NCBI RefSeq assembly: GCF_001027925.1
Contig: NZ_LECT01000031.1
Location: 1-64,000 of the forward strand
Origin: Rhodopirellula islandica
GTDB taxonomy: Bacteria > Planctomycetota > Planctomycetia > Pirellulales > Pirellulaceae
Direction: 5' to 3'
DNA length: 64,000 bases
Both the position numbers and the translations under genes were made by a program. Below are positions 52,247 through 61,245 of the stretch, piece by piece. Position 1 is the stretch's first letter. Each line of letters opens with the position of its first letter. Below the pieces are notes generated by a model, which made no database searches, was not told the DNA's origin, and was given only the letters and a program-made list of their open reading frames with translations.

Positions 52247-54208
52247 ATGAAATTCAACGTCTTGCGAGCTGTCGCAGCCACCCTTTCCATGGGTGTTTGC
52301 ACGATCGCCTCGGCACAATACGGGCCTGGTCAATACGGCGGACAACCCTACGCTGGTCCAACCAGCCAACTGGGTGTTCCACAGACACAAGCGGTTCAAA
52401 CGTTTGGTGGCGGAAACTACCAGGCACCCAACTCGGGCGGCTACCAAGCGCCTGCGAAGTGGAACAACTTCGGCAACCAAAGCAACGGCCCCCAGTTGTT
52501 CCAGCCCGCCTCGTCGGGTGGATATGACAACCAGATGCCATCGCCTGAATCCATCCCCACGCCAGCTCCTTCGTACGGCGAGCAATTGGCCGCCCCGATG
52601 CAGCAGCACACCGCGCCTGCTCAGCCCGCTCCGACGTACTCGTCGCCTGCCCCTTCGGCGAGCGTGCAGCATCAGCATTCGTCGGCACCCGTCGAGCACT
52701 ACGGTGCACCCACGCAGTACAACAGTGGTCCTGCCGGCGACTGCCAAACCTGTGCTCAACCGAGTCCTTACATGCAAGCGGCTTCGCAACCATGGGAAGG
52801 TGCCTCCTACGCAGCACAATCCTGTGGCATGCCATCGGCAGCTCCCGCTCGTGGGCCGTTGTTCCCATGGTTCGGTTCGTTTGACCTGTTGTTCTTCAAC
52901 ATGGACACGAACGGCAAAGATCGCAACATCGTGTCGCGTTACGACGCCGTTGATCCAACGCGACCGTACTTGCCTTTGATGGGCATCGGATCGATCGAGC
53001 CAGATAGCTCGCTCGGGTACAGCCTCAGCTTCGGTCGCTACTTGGGATGTGGCCAGTACGGTCTGGGGATGACGTACTTCAATTGGGATCCTGATTCCGA
53101 GATGTACAACTCGCCGGTCTACACGCCGGAAGATTCTACCGGAGCTGGCGGTGGCGGTGGTGCTCTGCGTGCCTCGGGCATGCCTCAGTACAACGGTGCC
53201 CAGATGGCGTACAACTTCGACAATGGTGGAGGCTACAATGCCTTGAATGGTGGTGCCGCCTACACCGTTTATGACATCATCGATGGTCGTGCGGGGCAGA
53301 GTGCACTGGATGGCGGTGACGCCAATGCTGATTCGGTCGCGATGCCAGGCAGCTCGCATGCTGAAGCGACTCAGTTTCGTGCTCGTCGTGACGTCGACGT
53401 TCAAGGCCTGGAAGTCAACCTGTTCAGCTTTGGTCTGATGGGTGCTCAACGTGCTTCGGCCGCTTCGTGCGGAACCGGCATGGGCATGGGCCACAAACTG
53501 AAGAGCTTCATGGGCTTGGGTGGCTACGGTGGAGTCGGCGGCTACGGCGGAGCCAACTACGGTGGCTACGGCAGCTGCAACACCGGCGCTTGCCCACCGC
53601 AACAGTGCGGCCCGATGCACGGGTACGGTGGAGCCGGTGGCCCCTTGGTGCGTCCTTGCAACGGCAAAGTCCAGGTCGTGACCAGTCACGGACTTCGTTG
53701 GTTCCAGTTCAAAGACAGCGTCGATTACGCCTTCGATGTTGACGGACGAGCCGGCTACACGATGAACGACATCTACGACACGACTTCGACTGAGAACGAT
53801 CTGTTCGGCTACCAGTTCGGCAGCCAACTGATCTACTGCTTGGGCAGCCGCGTCAACTTGAACCTGGGTGGCAAGTTCGGTGTCTACGGAAACCAAGCTG
53901 AGTTCCGTCATCGTTTGGGAACCCAAGACACCGCCGCTGAGTTGGCTGCAATGCCCGGCGAAATGATCAACTACGAGACCTCCGACACCGTGTTGTCGAC
54001 TCTCGGCGAAATTGATCTGGGCCTTGGTGTTCGCGTCAGCAACGCCTGGACGGTCCGTGGTGGTTACCGTGTCCTGGGAGCCTCCGGTTTGGCAATCGCC
54101 GACAACTACTCGCGTGATTACAGCTCGGTCGCCTCGGCCAGTGCCCTGCACGCCGACAGCAGCCTGTTGCTTCACGGAGCCTATGTTGGAGCCAACTTCA
54201 ACTGGTAG
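52247..54208 (+). CDS. BBP7-family outer-membrane beta-barrel protein, 653 aa
   Basis: An abundant planctomycete outer-membrane barrel. The signal peptide is MKFNVLRAVAATLSMGVCTIAS. A Gln/Pro/Ser/Ala-rich linker (20-195) follows, with repeated YG and PAPS text. The barrel region from about 205 contains FDLLFFNMDTNGKDRN, GYSLSFGRYLGCGQYGLG, VQGLEVNLFSFGLMG and an aromatic end GAYVGANFNW, as expected for the C-terminal strand. A Gly/Tyr-rich stretch at about 425-445 (GGYGGVGGYGGANYGG) is low complexity. It has a strong RBS and downstream terminator. Confidence 0.88.
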   Translation: MKFNVLRAVAATLSMGVCTIASAQYGPGQYGGQPYAGPTSQLGVPQTQAVQTFGGGNYQAPNSGGYQAPAKWNNFGNQSNGPQLFQPASSGGYDNQMPSPESIPTPAPSYGEQLAAPMQQHTAPAQPAPTYSSPAPSASVQHQHSSAPVEHYGAPTQYNSGPAGDCQTCAQPSPYMQAASQPWEGASYAAQSCGMPSAAPARGPLFPWFGSFDLLFFNMDTNGKDRNIVSRYDAVDPTRPYLPLMGIGSIEPDSSLGYSLSFGRYLGCGQYGLGMTYFNWDPDSEMYNSPVYTPEDSTGAGGGGGALRASGMPQYNGAQMAYNFDNGGGYNALNGGAAYTVYDIIDGRAGQSALDGGDANADSVAMPGSSHAEATQFRARRDVDVQGLEVNLFSFGLMGAQRASAASCGTGMGMGHKLKSFMGLGGYGGVGGYGGANYGGYGSCNTGACPPQQCGPMHGYGGAGGPLVRPCNGKVQVVTSHGLRWFQFKDSVDYAFDVDGRAGYTMNDIYDTTSTENDLFGYQFGSQLIYCLGSRVNLNLGGKFGVYGNQAEFRHRLGTQDTAAELAAMPGEMINYETSDTVLSTLGEIDLGLGVRVSNAWTVRGGYRVLGASGLAIADNYSRDYSSVASASALHADSSLLLHGAYVGANFNW

Positions 54209-54262
54209 TTGTCGTCGGCCATGTCCGGTGGCCGGATGACTCCAGTTTTTGTGAACCGCTTG

Positions 54263-54295
54263 ACGCCCTCGAATCGCTTGATTCGGGGGCGTTTT
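54263..54295 (+). terminator. Intrinsic terminator of the BBP7 gene
   Basis: ACGCCCTCGAATC and GATTCGGGGGCGT form a 13-bp stem (one G-T pair) with a GCTT loop. TTTT follows. It begins 55 bases after the BBP7 stop codon. Confidence 0.87.
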
Positions 54296-54422
54296 CGCGT
54301 TTCTGACTTCGGTGTGAAAAAGAGCGAAGTATACTGGCGGGGCCCTTTTCAGCTTTTTCGCCCGGGATTCGGCCCAGGAATCCCACTCGCTTCTCTCGCA
54401 TTCCCGCCGGACGACCCAACAC

Positions 54423-55007
54423 GTGACCAAGGTTCTCTTGACGGCTTTCGAGCCCTACGACCGCTGGCCGGACAACTCGAGCTGGATGAGTCTGATGGAG
54501 CTGACGCATTGGTACGACGGCCCCGTGGAGCTGGTCACACGGCGATATCCCGTGAACTTGCTGACCATGAGCGAGCGGCTAAGAGCTGACTTGCAGGCGG
54601 GTTACGATCTGGCGATTCATTGCGGTCAGGCTCCAGGATCAACCCAAATGCGATTGGAAAACGTGGGGCTGAATCTCCGCACAGATGGCACCGAAATCCT
54701 GCCCGACGCTCCTGCGGCCTACCGATCTGGTTTGCCGCTGCCAGCATCCGCTCAAAAGATCCGAGATGCGGGCATTCCTGCCGCGGTGTCGCATCACGCG
54801 GGTACATATTTGTGCAATGCGGCGTTGTACCTGAGTCACCATTATTCAGCAGCATTCGGGCTGCAGACCCAGTCTCTGTTCGTGCACGTGCCCCTGGCCC
54901 CTTCCCAGGTCGCACGTGAAAATTCGGATTCGCCCAGCATGAGTGTGCCGATGACCAGCGCCGCGCTCGCGATTCTGATTCAAAGTCTGGTTGCATCGAC
55001 CAACTGA
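54423..55007 (+). CDS. Pyroglutamyl-peptidase I-like protein (peptidase C15), 194 aa
   Basis: A cytoplasmic cysteine peptidase that removes N-terminal pyroglutamate in the C15 family. VLLTAFEPYDRWPDNSSW is the family start. The catalytic positions are E79 (QMRLENVG), C131 (GTYLCNAALY) and H155 (FVHVPLAP). CGQAPGSTQ near residue 67 is the substrate loop. Length is slightly shorter than typical (about 210 aa). The start is a GTG at 54423. All three catalytic residues are present, so it is probably active. Confidence 0.88.
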   Translation: MTKVLLTAFEPYDRWPDNSSWMSLMELTHWYDGPVELVTRRYPVNLLTMSERLRADLQAGYDLAIHCGQAPGSTQMRLENVGLNLRTDGTEILPDAPAAYRSGLPLPASAQKIRDAGIPAAVSHHAGTYLCNAALYLSHHYSAAFGLQTQSLFVHVPLAPSQVARENSDSPSMSVPMTSAALAILIQSLVASTN

Positions 55008-55128
55008 CCAGAATCCGGTCCGGAACGGCTGATCGGGCCAAAGCGGGCGATGACGATTGCGGGGGTCAGCGACTATGATGGGTGTCTTTGCTGCCCTCCT
55101 TCTTCCATCACCGTTCTGCACCATCACC

Positions 55129-56178
55129 ATGATCAGTTCGCGAAAATCGTCTTTCTTGCGGTTCGTGTCGCTCTGCTGCCTTGCCTTGGCCTCGGTCGCC
55201 CCCGTGTCCGCCGATGATGAAAAGACGGCTGACTCGAAGGACAAGCCCGCGGCGACCGAAACAGCCGCCGAGGTGAAGCCTCCCGCCAAGGCTGACAAAC
55301 CGGCACCGAAAAAAGTGGCTGAAACGAAGGAAGTCACCGAGAAAGAAGTGCCCCAGAAGGCGGATGAAAAACCCGTCGTCCAATCGATCTTTCCCGACAA
55401 GGCTCTCGAAACGTCCGTCCGTGCGGAGGTGTTCGCCAAACGCCACAACGACGAACCGATCACGGCCGAAGACGTTGCCAAAATCTCGCGAGTGGTGGGC
55501 AGCGGCAAAGGCATCGCCTCACTGGAGGGTTTGCAGCACTGCAAGTCATTGATGTTGATCGATTTGGCGAACAATGAAATCGAAGACTTGACTCCGATCT
55601 CCGGGCTCAAACGCTTGCAATCCGTCACCTTGGCGAGCAACAAAATCAGCAGCCTCGATCCGGTCGCTGAACTGACTGCGATGCAGTTGCTCGATGTTTC
55701 GGCCAACCAACTGACCAGCTTGGATCCGCTGACGAAGATGTCCAATTTGCGGACTCTGTATTTGGCCGACAATCAATTGACCAGCCTGGATCCTTTGGCA
55801 GGTCTGACCAAGATTTGGTCGCTGGATGTGGCCGGGAATCAACTGACCAGCTTGAATCCCATTTCGAAGCTTGGTTGGTTGACCACGCTCGAAATTTCGG
55901 ACAACCAAATCACGTCCCTTCAACCACTGACGGCGCTCCATGACCTCGACATGCTGATCGTTCCTGGCAATCCGATTGCCAACCTGAAACCTCTGGTCGA
56001 AATGTGTCGTGCGGACCTGGAGGGTGACCGACGTTTCGCTCCTTACTTGAACGTTTACTTTTCCCCCACGCAGTTGAATCACGCCGATTGGTCCGAAGAC
56101 CTTGCTGGCCTGCGAAGTCTCGGTGTGCGTCTGCACGAGTATGAGCGGAAGCAGCCGGGAGCAAAGTCGAATCCATGA
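55129..56178 (+). CDS. Exported leucine-rich-repeat protein, 349 aa
   Basis: A secreted or lipid-free periplasmic protein. The ATG at 55129 opens a signal peptide (FLRFVSLCCLALASVAPVSA); an earlier in-frame start would add 24 residues and weaken it. A Lys/Ala/Glu-rich linker (28-85) precedes internalin-like LRRs at about 135-270, in units such as SVTLASNKISSLDPV, LLDVSANQLTSLDPL and TLYLADNQLTSLDPL. The gene overlaps the kinase gene by 4 bp, suggesting that the LRR protein is sensed by or linked to that kinase. Confidence 0.87.
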   Translation: MISSRKSSFLRFVSLCCLALASVAPVSADDEKTADSKDKPAATETAAEVKPPAKADKPAPKKVAETKEVTEKEVPQKADEKPVVQSIFPDKALETSVRAEVFAKRHNDEPITAEDVAKISRVVGSGKGIASLEGLQHCKSLMLIDLANNEIEDLTPISGLKRLQSVTLASNKISSLDPVAELTAMQLLDVSANQLTSLDPLTKMSNLRTLYLADNQLTSLDPLAGLTKIWSLDVAGNQLTSLNPISKLGWLTTLEISDNQITSLQPLTALHDLDMLIVPGNPIANLKPLVEMCRADLEGDRRFAPYLNVYFSPTQLNHADWSEDLAGLRSLGVRLHEYERKQPGAKSNP

Positions 56179-57683
56179 GTGCTCCGACTCCCGAAGAATT
56201 CATTCAGCGAGCGTTGGCTGTTGGGATTGCTGACCGCCGTTCAGTCGACCGCGCGCTAGCGGACCTCGGTTCGGAAGAACGTGGGCTCAGCGATGTGATT
56301 GAGCTGCTGCAGCGACACGGAATTCTGACCACCTTGCAATGCGAGAAGCTGACCCGAGGCGACAAGGGTGGTTACTTCTATGGCGATTACATCGTCCAGT
56401 ACCTGATCGGTGCTGGTACGTTCGCACGGGTGTACCGAGCTCAGAAGGGCGAAGAAGTCTTCGCGGTCAAAGTGCTTCGCAAACGGTTCCGTGATGAACC
56501 GAAGGAAATGGAACAATTCCTTCGCGAAGGTCGGATGGGGCTGAAGCTCAAACACCCCAACATTGTTCGAATCTTGGATGTCGTTCCGGACGTGAGGAAT
56601 CCGTTCTTGGTGATGGAGTTTGTCGAGGGGCAAACGCTTCGCGAGCTGGTGAGAATTCGCAAGCAGCTGCCGGTTGAACTTGCGTTGAAACTCACGATGG
56701 AGATCTCGGCCGGTCTGGCACACGCGGCCGGGCTTGGGATTTCTCACCGTGACTTGAAGCTGTCCAACGTGCTGATTTCATCGGCCGGGACGGCGAAGCT
56801 GGTCGACTTCGGCTTGGCCGCGTTGGCCGATCGCAACAACCCCGAACAAGTCGCGGATTGCCCCAACGCTCGCGCGATTGATTACGCCGCGTTGGAACGC
56901 GGCACCAACGTTCGCAAGGACGACCCACGCAGTGACGTCTTCTTCACCGGCAACATGCTGTATCACATGATCGCGGGCGAGCCGGCACTGACCGAAACCC
57001 GTGACCGTTTGGCGCGGCTAAACGTGTCGCGATTTCAAGAAATCAAACCGATCTCGGAACACGTTCCCGATTGCCCCGGGATCGTCAGTCAACTGTTGAT
57101 GAAAATTCTGGCGTATGATCCTGAGAAACGCATTCAATCCGCTGCGGCGATGCGGATTGAAGTCGAACGCGTCCTGGAAACGCTGAAGAAGGGCCCAACG
57201 GAACGGAAAGTCCATGACACCACCGGAACCGTCAACGCGGCCGATGTCGGTGATGACCAGGTGGTCACCAACGAGGGCGAAGGCTACGTCGTGATGTTGG
57301 TGGAATCAAAAGCCAACTTGCAAAACGCGGTTCGCGAGCGGTTGAAGGCACGTGGTTATCGCGTGTTGATCATCGCCGATCCCAAGCGAGCTTTGGCGAG
57401 ATTCGAGGATGACATTGAGAATCCCGCAGATTGTGTGATCTTTGGTGCAGCCGAACTTGGCAACGACGCCTTGGAGGCCTACAACCAATTTGTCACGGAC
57501 GAAAAGACGGCCGAAATCCCGGCGATCTTGCTCGTCGATCAACGCCAAGGACACATCATCAGCCGCGCCAAACGCGGTCCCAATCGCGTGCTGCTACCGT
57601 TGCCACTGCGAGTCAAGCAACTTCGAGTTGCGCTGATGCAGTTGCTGGCCAACATCGAAAAGCGGACCCCGGGAATGTTTTGA
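56175..57683 (+). CDS. Hanks-type Ser/Thr kinase with C-terminal pseudo-receiver domain, 502 aa
   Basis: A cytoplasmic protein kinase. The G-loop GAGTFARVYRA starts at 79, with ATP-binding K99 (VFAVKVLRK), catalytic HRDLKLSNV with D193, and the DFGLA metal site at D211. There is no transmembrane helix, unlike many PASTA kinases. The C-terminal part (about 362-495) folds like a response-regulator receiver (VVMLVESKANLQNAVRERLK). The beta-3 phospho-acceptor Asp is absent (DCVIFGAAELG), so it is likely a non-phosphorylated docking domain. The start is coupled to the LRR gene by ATGA. Confidence 0.9.
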   Translation: MSAPTPEEFIQRALAVGIADRRSVDRALADLGSEERGLSDVIELLQRHGILTTLQCEKLTRGDKGGYFYGDYIVQYLIGAGTFARVYRAQKGEEVFAVKVLRKRFRDEPKEMEQFLREGRMGLKLKHPNIVRILDVVPDVRNPFLVMEFVEGQTLRELVRIRKQLPVELALKLTMEISAGLAHAAGLGISHRDLKLSNVLISSAGTAKLVDFGLAALADRNNPEQVADCPNARAIDYAALERGTNVRKDDPRSDVFFTGNMLYHMIAGEPALTETRDRLARLNVSRFQEIKPISEHVPDCPGIVSQLLMKILAYDPEKRIQSAAAMRIEVERVLETLKKGPTERKVHDTTGTVNAADVGDDQVVTNEGEGYVVMLVESKANLQNAVRERLKARGYRVLIIADPKRALARFEDDIENPADCVIFGAAELGNDALEAYNQFVTDEKTAEIPAILLVDQRQGHIISRAKRGPNRVLLPLPLRVKQLRVALMQLLANIEKRTPGMF

Positions 57684-57738
57684 GCTGTCCTTTCAGTCCC
57701 TTCTTTCACAACACGCGACTGATGGATTGAACCACGAC

Positions 57739-58557
57739 ATGCAACTCACCGGATTGACGGTTATCGGCGGCGGCCAAATGGCTCGGGCTCTTGTGGGCGG
57801 AATGCTCGAAAGTGGATGCCTGAAAGCAAGCGAACTGACGGTCGTGCACCAAACCAAAGCGACTGGCGATTGGTGGGGGGCAAAGTATCCCGGGTGCACA
57901 ACCAGCACCGACACCGTCGAAGCGGTTTCGGGCGCCAGCACGGTGATGCTGGCCGTCAAACCGCACATCATCGCCGAGGTATTGGCGGTCAAGAATGCGG
58001 ACGGCAAATCAGCCGATTGGTCAGGGCGTTTGATCGTGTCCATCGCCGCGGGCATCGGGCTGGACAAATTGACCCAAGGGGTCGGTCACGATCGCGTCGT
58101 CCGCGTGATGCCCAACACGCCCAGCCTGGTCGGGGAAGGGGCCAGCGGGTACTGCGTCAGTTTGGGCGTGAGCGACGACGATGTGAAATTGATCGAAACG
58201 ATGTTGAATAGCGTTGGGATTGCCTCCCTGGTCACGGAACCGCAAATGAATGCGGTCACCGGCGTCAGTGGCTCCGGACCTGCCTACGTGTTTCTGATCA
58301 TCGAGGCACTCGCTGACGGCGGCGTCGCAGCCGGTTTGCCGCGTGCCACGGCGCTGAAATTGGCAACGCAAACGGTTTTGGGGGCCGCGAAAATGGTTCG
58401 TGAGACGGGCGAGCACCCCGGCGTTCTGAAGGACAACGTTTGCAGCCCTGGGGGAACAACCATTGCCGCGATGAGCGTCCTGGAACAGAATGCAGTTCGT
58501 GGAGCAATGATTCAAGCCGTGCAGGCGTCGGCCAATCGCAGTCGCGAGTTGGCATAG
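57739..58557 (+). CDS. proC: Pyrroline-5-carboxylate reductase
   Basis: The last step of proline synthesis, using NAD(P)H. LTVIGGGQMARALVGGMLES is the Rossmann GxGxxA start, VMLAVKPHI the cofactor-binding strand, and VRVMPNTPSLVGEG the conserved MPN/TP signature. AVTGVSGSGPAYVFLIIEAL and CSPGGTTIAAMSVLE form the dimer/substrate region. The full length of about 272 aa is normal. ATG 57739 is used; a TTG four codons earlier is weaker. Confidence 0.95.
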   Translation: MQLTGLTVIGGGQMARALVGGMLESGCLKASELTVVHQTKATGDWWGAKYPGCTTSTDTVEAVSGASTVMLAVKPHIIAEVLAVKNADGKSADWSGRLIVSIAAGIGLDKLTQGVGHDRVVRVMPNTPSLVGEGASGYCVSLGVSDDDVKLIETMLNSVGIASLVTEPQMNAVTGVSGSGPAYVFLIIEALADGGVAAGLPRATALKLATQTVLGAAKMVRETGEHPGVLKDNVCSPGGTTIAAMSVLEQNAVRGAMIQAVQASANRSRELA

Positions 58558-58648
58558 CCGGTTGGTCAACGCTGCGTTTTAGAGAGCGAAAGTCGTCCGG
58601 GCTTTCGATCGACGAGTTCACTTTCATACTTTCCATAGGGACGCCGCG

Positions 58649-58888
58649 ATGGTTTCGCCGATCGTCAAAGTCGACGACAAGCACTTGCCTCTGTACCGAG
58701 TCGTTTGGGTTGCAGATCTGCCACATTTTTGTGGCGAAGAAGATTGCCAACGCGAAGGCTATTACGAGATCCGGTTGGACGTCGAAGATTCGATATGGAC
58801 GAGCTCAGCGGAGCGTGATGAGGTGCTGGAAGCCCTGAACCGTTGGTGCGGTGATCCGCGTGAAGACTCCGACGAGCGACCGTTTTAA
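58649..58888 (+). CDS. Small conserved hypothetical protein, 79 aa
   Basis: The family is not named. The protein has a CGEEDC pair near residue 28 (HFCGEEDCQREGYYEIRL), perhaps part of a metal site, and a C-terminal WCGDP. The ATG 58649 follows a spaced AGGGACG ribosome site. It lies between proC and the convergent zinc-ribbon membrane gene. Confidence 0.65.
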   Translation: MVSPIVKVDDKHLPLYRVVWVADLPHFCGEEDCQREGYYEIRLDVEDSIWTSSAERDEVLEALNRWCGDPREDSDERPF

Positions 58889-58928
58889 GCCACATGCGTT
58901 CGAAGCCATGTGGCCGATCGTCCTGATC

Positions 58929-60635
58929 TCAGCCGCCCGCCTCTCGAGCACGATCTTTTTCGCGATCCTTCTCGCGAACTTCCTCGATGTCGTTCTCGCG
59001 GGGTTTGTCGTTGACCGCTTGGCCAATCGCTTTGGCCAAGCGACCCAGCATGGCGAAGTAGATGAACGTTCCCGCTGTGCCGGTGAAGATGCACACCGCC
59101 GCGGCGGCGATCGGGGACATCAGGCTGGCGGAGACGAAAATCAGAAACGCGGCAAAGAAGATCAACGCGGCGGAAAGATAAAAGCCGCCCCATGCTTCCT
59201 CGCACCGAGTCACACTGCGTCCGACTTCAGGAGAAAACGGTACAAACATGTTTTGCATGTCCAACATCGACAGCAAAACGAATGGGAACAACAGAAACAC
59301 CGACAACATGATCAAGCAGACGGTTGCCAGGTTTTGACCAAACGCCAACGTCCCGATCATCCATCCAGGGCCGCCCGTCAGACCCACCGCAGCAAAGCAG
59401 AACAACGTGGGGGCAAGCCACTCCAGCGGTTCGAGCGTCAACGGCCAATCCGACACCTCGTCTTCGTCGTTGCTGACTGATTGCAGAATGGTGAATCCAC
59501 AGGCCAAGACCATTGCCCCGTAAACGATCCCGGCAGGAAACAAGAACTTCAGTGCTGCATCGAATCCAGTGGCAATGGCAATGCCGGCGACGGCAGACCC
59601 GATCGTGGACAGAATCAGCCAGTGAACGGTCACGCTCAGTTGGCTAAAGATCCCAAAAACGGATTTGGCCCAATCGGAGATCTTGGGAACATCCAAATCC
59701 GCCGCCGGCGAATCTTCTTCCGTGCGGGCGGCCTGATCGAGAAGTTCTTGGGCGGATTTGCGGAAGGGATCGGCAGGGCGATCACTTTGGGTCACCGAGG
59801 ATTCGTTGAACTGGAACGATTGAGCTCGCTCCATGTCGATCACGACCTTCTTCTTCTTTCGTGGCGCCGGCGGCACCTTGATCATCTTGTGGCAATCGTG
59901 GCAACGAACCTGCTTGCCCGCTTGTGCCGCGGTGACATTCATCATCGTTGCGCAGACCGGGCATCGGACCCGGTAGTGCTCTTCGTATTCGACGTTGTGA
60001 GCGACCGGTTTGTCCGACGATGGCGGTTTCGGCTTGCTGGCAGCAGCGGCCAACGCGGCGGCCTGTTCGAACAGCGGATCGACGGTTGAGTCTTTGGAAG
60101 CAGGCGCAACAGGTGCGACCCCTGCAGACGACGTCACCGATTCTTCCATCGCATCGAAGTTGAATGGATCGTCGGGATCATCAAAGGCATCGGCAGCCTT
60201 TGTCGTTCCTGCCGCAGTTGATCCGTCGGAAAGATCTTGGATGTTGTCGAACCCAAACGGATCCGCATCCTCTGACTCTGGCCCGGAGTCGACCGGAGGC
60301 AGATCCATGCCAAACAGGTCTCCCTCCGCGGCGGAGGTCGGTGGCTCGTCGGAATCCGCGTTGGACTGGGTTGCCGGGCCCGTCGCAGAGGGCTGGGGGG
60401 GAGTCGATCGAGAGATCTTGGTCGGCGTGATGGTCGCGTCCTGCGGTTTGACCGCCGGTTTCTCCGGCGGGTCGCTCAGCACCAACCAATCGTCGTCATC
60501 ATTGGTGGTGCTAGCGGAAACCCCTGGAACCAAGAACGTTTCTCGACAATGCGGGCAAACCACGCGTGTCCCCCCGGCATCGTCGCTGACCGCGACGGCC
60601 ACGAGACATCGCGGGCATTGCACCGATTGAGTCAT
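58929..60635 (-). CDS. Zinc-ribbon membrane protein, 568 aa
   Basis: Function unknown. Two CxxC zinc ribbons (CPRC...CPHC at about 8-31; CPVC...CHDC at about 230-250) sit on either side of a long acidic, low-complexity linker (40-215). The C-terminal half has about six membrane helices (IGSAVAGIAIATGFDAALKF, FVLLSMLDMQNMF, LSAALIFFAAFLIFVSASLM) and a highly charged tail (EKDREKDRAREAGG). It is the last gene of the pyrH-frr operon, only 6 bp after frr, so it is cotranscribed. Confidence 0.85.
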   Translation of the reverse strand: MTQSVQCPRCLVAVAVSDDAGGTRVVCPHCRETFLVPGVSASTTNDDDDWLVLSDPPEKPAVKPQDATITPTKISRSTPPQPSATGPATQSNADSDEPPTSAAEGDLFGMDLPPVDSGPESEDADPFGFDNIQDLSDGSTAAGTTKAADAFDDPDDPFNFDAMEESVTSSAGVAPVAPASKDSTVDPLFEQAAALAAAASKPKPPSSDKPVAHNVEYEEHYRVRCPVCATMMNVTAAQAGKQVRCHDCHKMIKVPPAPRKKKKVVIDMERAQSFQFNESSVTQSDRPADPFRKSAQELLDQAARTEEDSPAADLDVPKISDWAKSVFGIFSQLSVTVHWLILSTIGSAVAGIAIATGFDAALKFLFPAGIVYGAMVLACGFTILQSVSNDEDEVSDWPLTLEPLEWLAPTLFCFAAVGLTGGPGWMIGTLAFGQNLATVCLIMLSVFLLFPFVLLSMLDMQNMFVPFSPEVGRSVTRCEEAWGGFYLSAALIFFAAFLIFVSASLMSPIAAAAVCIFTGTAGTFIYFAMLGRLAKAIGQAVNDKPRENDIEEVREKDREKDRAREAGG

Positions 60636-60641
60636 CGAGGA

Positions 60642-61202
60642 TCAGTCCTCCATCACTTCCGCTTCTCGAGCTTTGGCGGATTCATTGACACTGTTTTCTG
60701 CTTTCTTGGTCAACTCTTGCACCTGATCCTTGGTCTTGTCGCGATCGTCCTCCGTCATTTCCTTGTCTTTTTCAGCTGTGTCAGCAGCCTTGTTCGCATC
60801 GCGACGAATATTGCGGATCGAGACCTTGGCTTCTTCGGACAGCTCCTTGATTCGCGCAACCATCTTCTTGCGGACTTCGCCGGACAACGGGGGGACATTC
60901 AAACGAATGACGCGGCCGTCGTTTTGAGGGTTCAGTCCCAGGTCACCGGCAACCAGTGCCTTTTCAATATCTTTGATTGTGGTTGCGTCGTACGGGCGAA
61001 TCAAGATTTGTTGTGGCTCGGGAGTCCCGATGCTGGCCAATTGTTTCAGTGGCGTCAGCGAACCGTAGACTTCGACTTTGATCGAATCGACCAGGCCCGG
61101 ATTGGCTCGTCCGGTGCGAATCCCCGACAAATTGTGTTGCAGCACCGAAACGGCTTTGTCCATTCGCTCTTCGGCGTCCATCAATATCTCGTCGCTCGTC
61201 AT
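60642..61202 (-). CDS. frr: Ribosome recycling factor
   Basis: Recycles ribosomes after termination together with EF-G. SVLQHNLSGIRTGRANPGLVD is the diagnostic first helix/loop. VEVYGSLTPLKQLASIGTPE and NDGRVIRLNVPPLSGEVRKK follow, and then the long C-terminal helices. The length of 186 aa is normal. The ATG 61202 is fixed by homology (MTSDEILMDAEERM); the longer upstream frame is rejected. It follows pyrH by 43 bp, a widely conserved pair. Confidence 0.97.
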   Translation of the reverse strand: MTSDEILMDAEERMDKAVSVLQHNLSGIRTGRANPGLVDSIKVEVYGSLTPLKQLASIGTPEPQQILIRPYDATTIKDIEKALVAGDLGLNPQNDGRVIRLNVPPLSGEVRKKMVARIKELSEEAKVSIRNIRRDANKAADTAEKDKEMTEDDRDKTKDQVQELTKKAENSVNESAKAREAEVMED

Positions 61203-61245
61203 CGTGTCATCCTGGGGGATTGAGGAGGGGAAAGGCTGATTGCAC

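Noticed and set aside
52241-54430. A 729-codon open frame on the minus strand exactly opposite the BBP7 gene
   Set aside because: It is the mirror of a strongly codon-biased gene: the plus-strand protein has signal peptide, barrel strands, RBS and terminator. The antisense product shows no family features and starts inside the terminator area.
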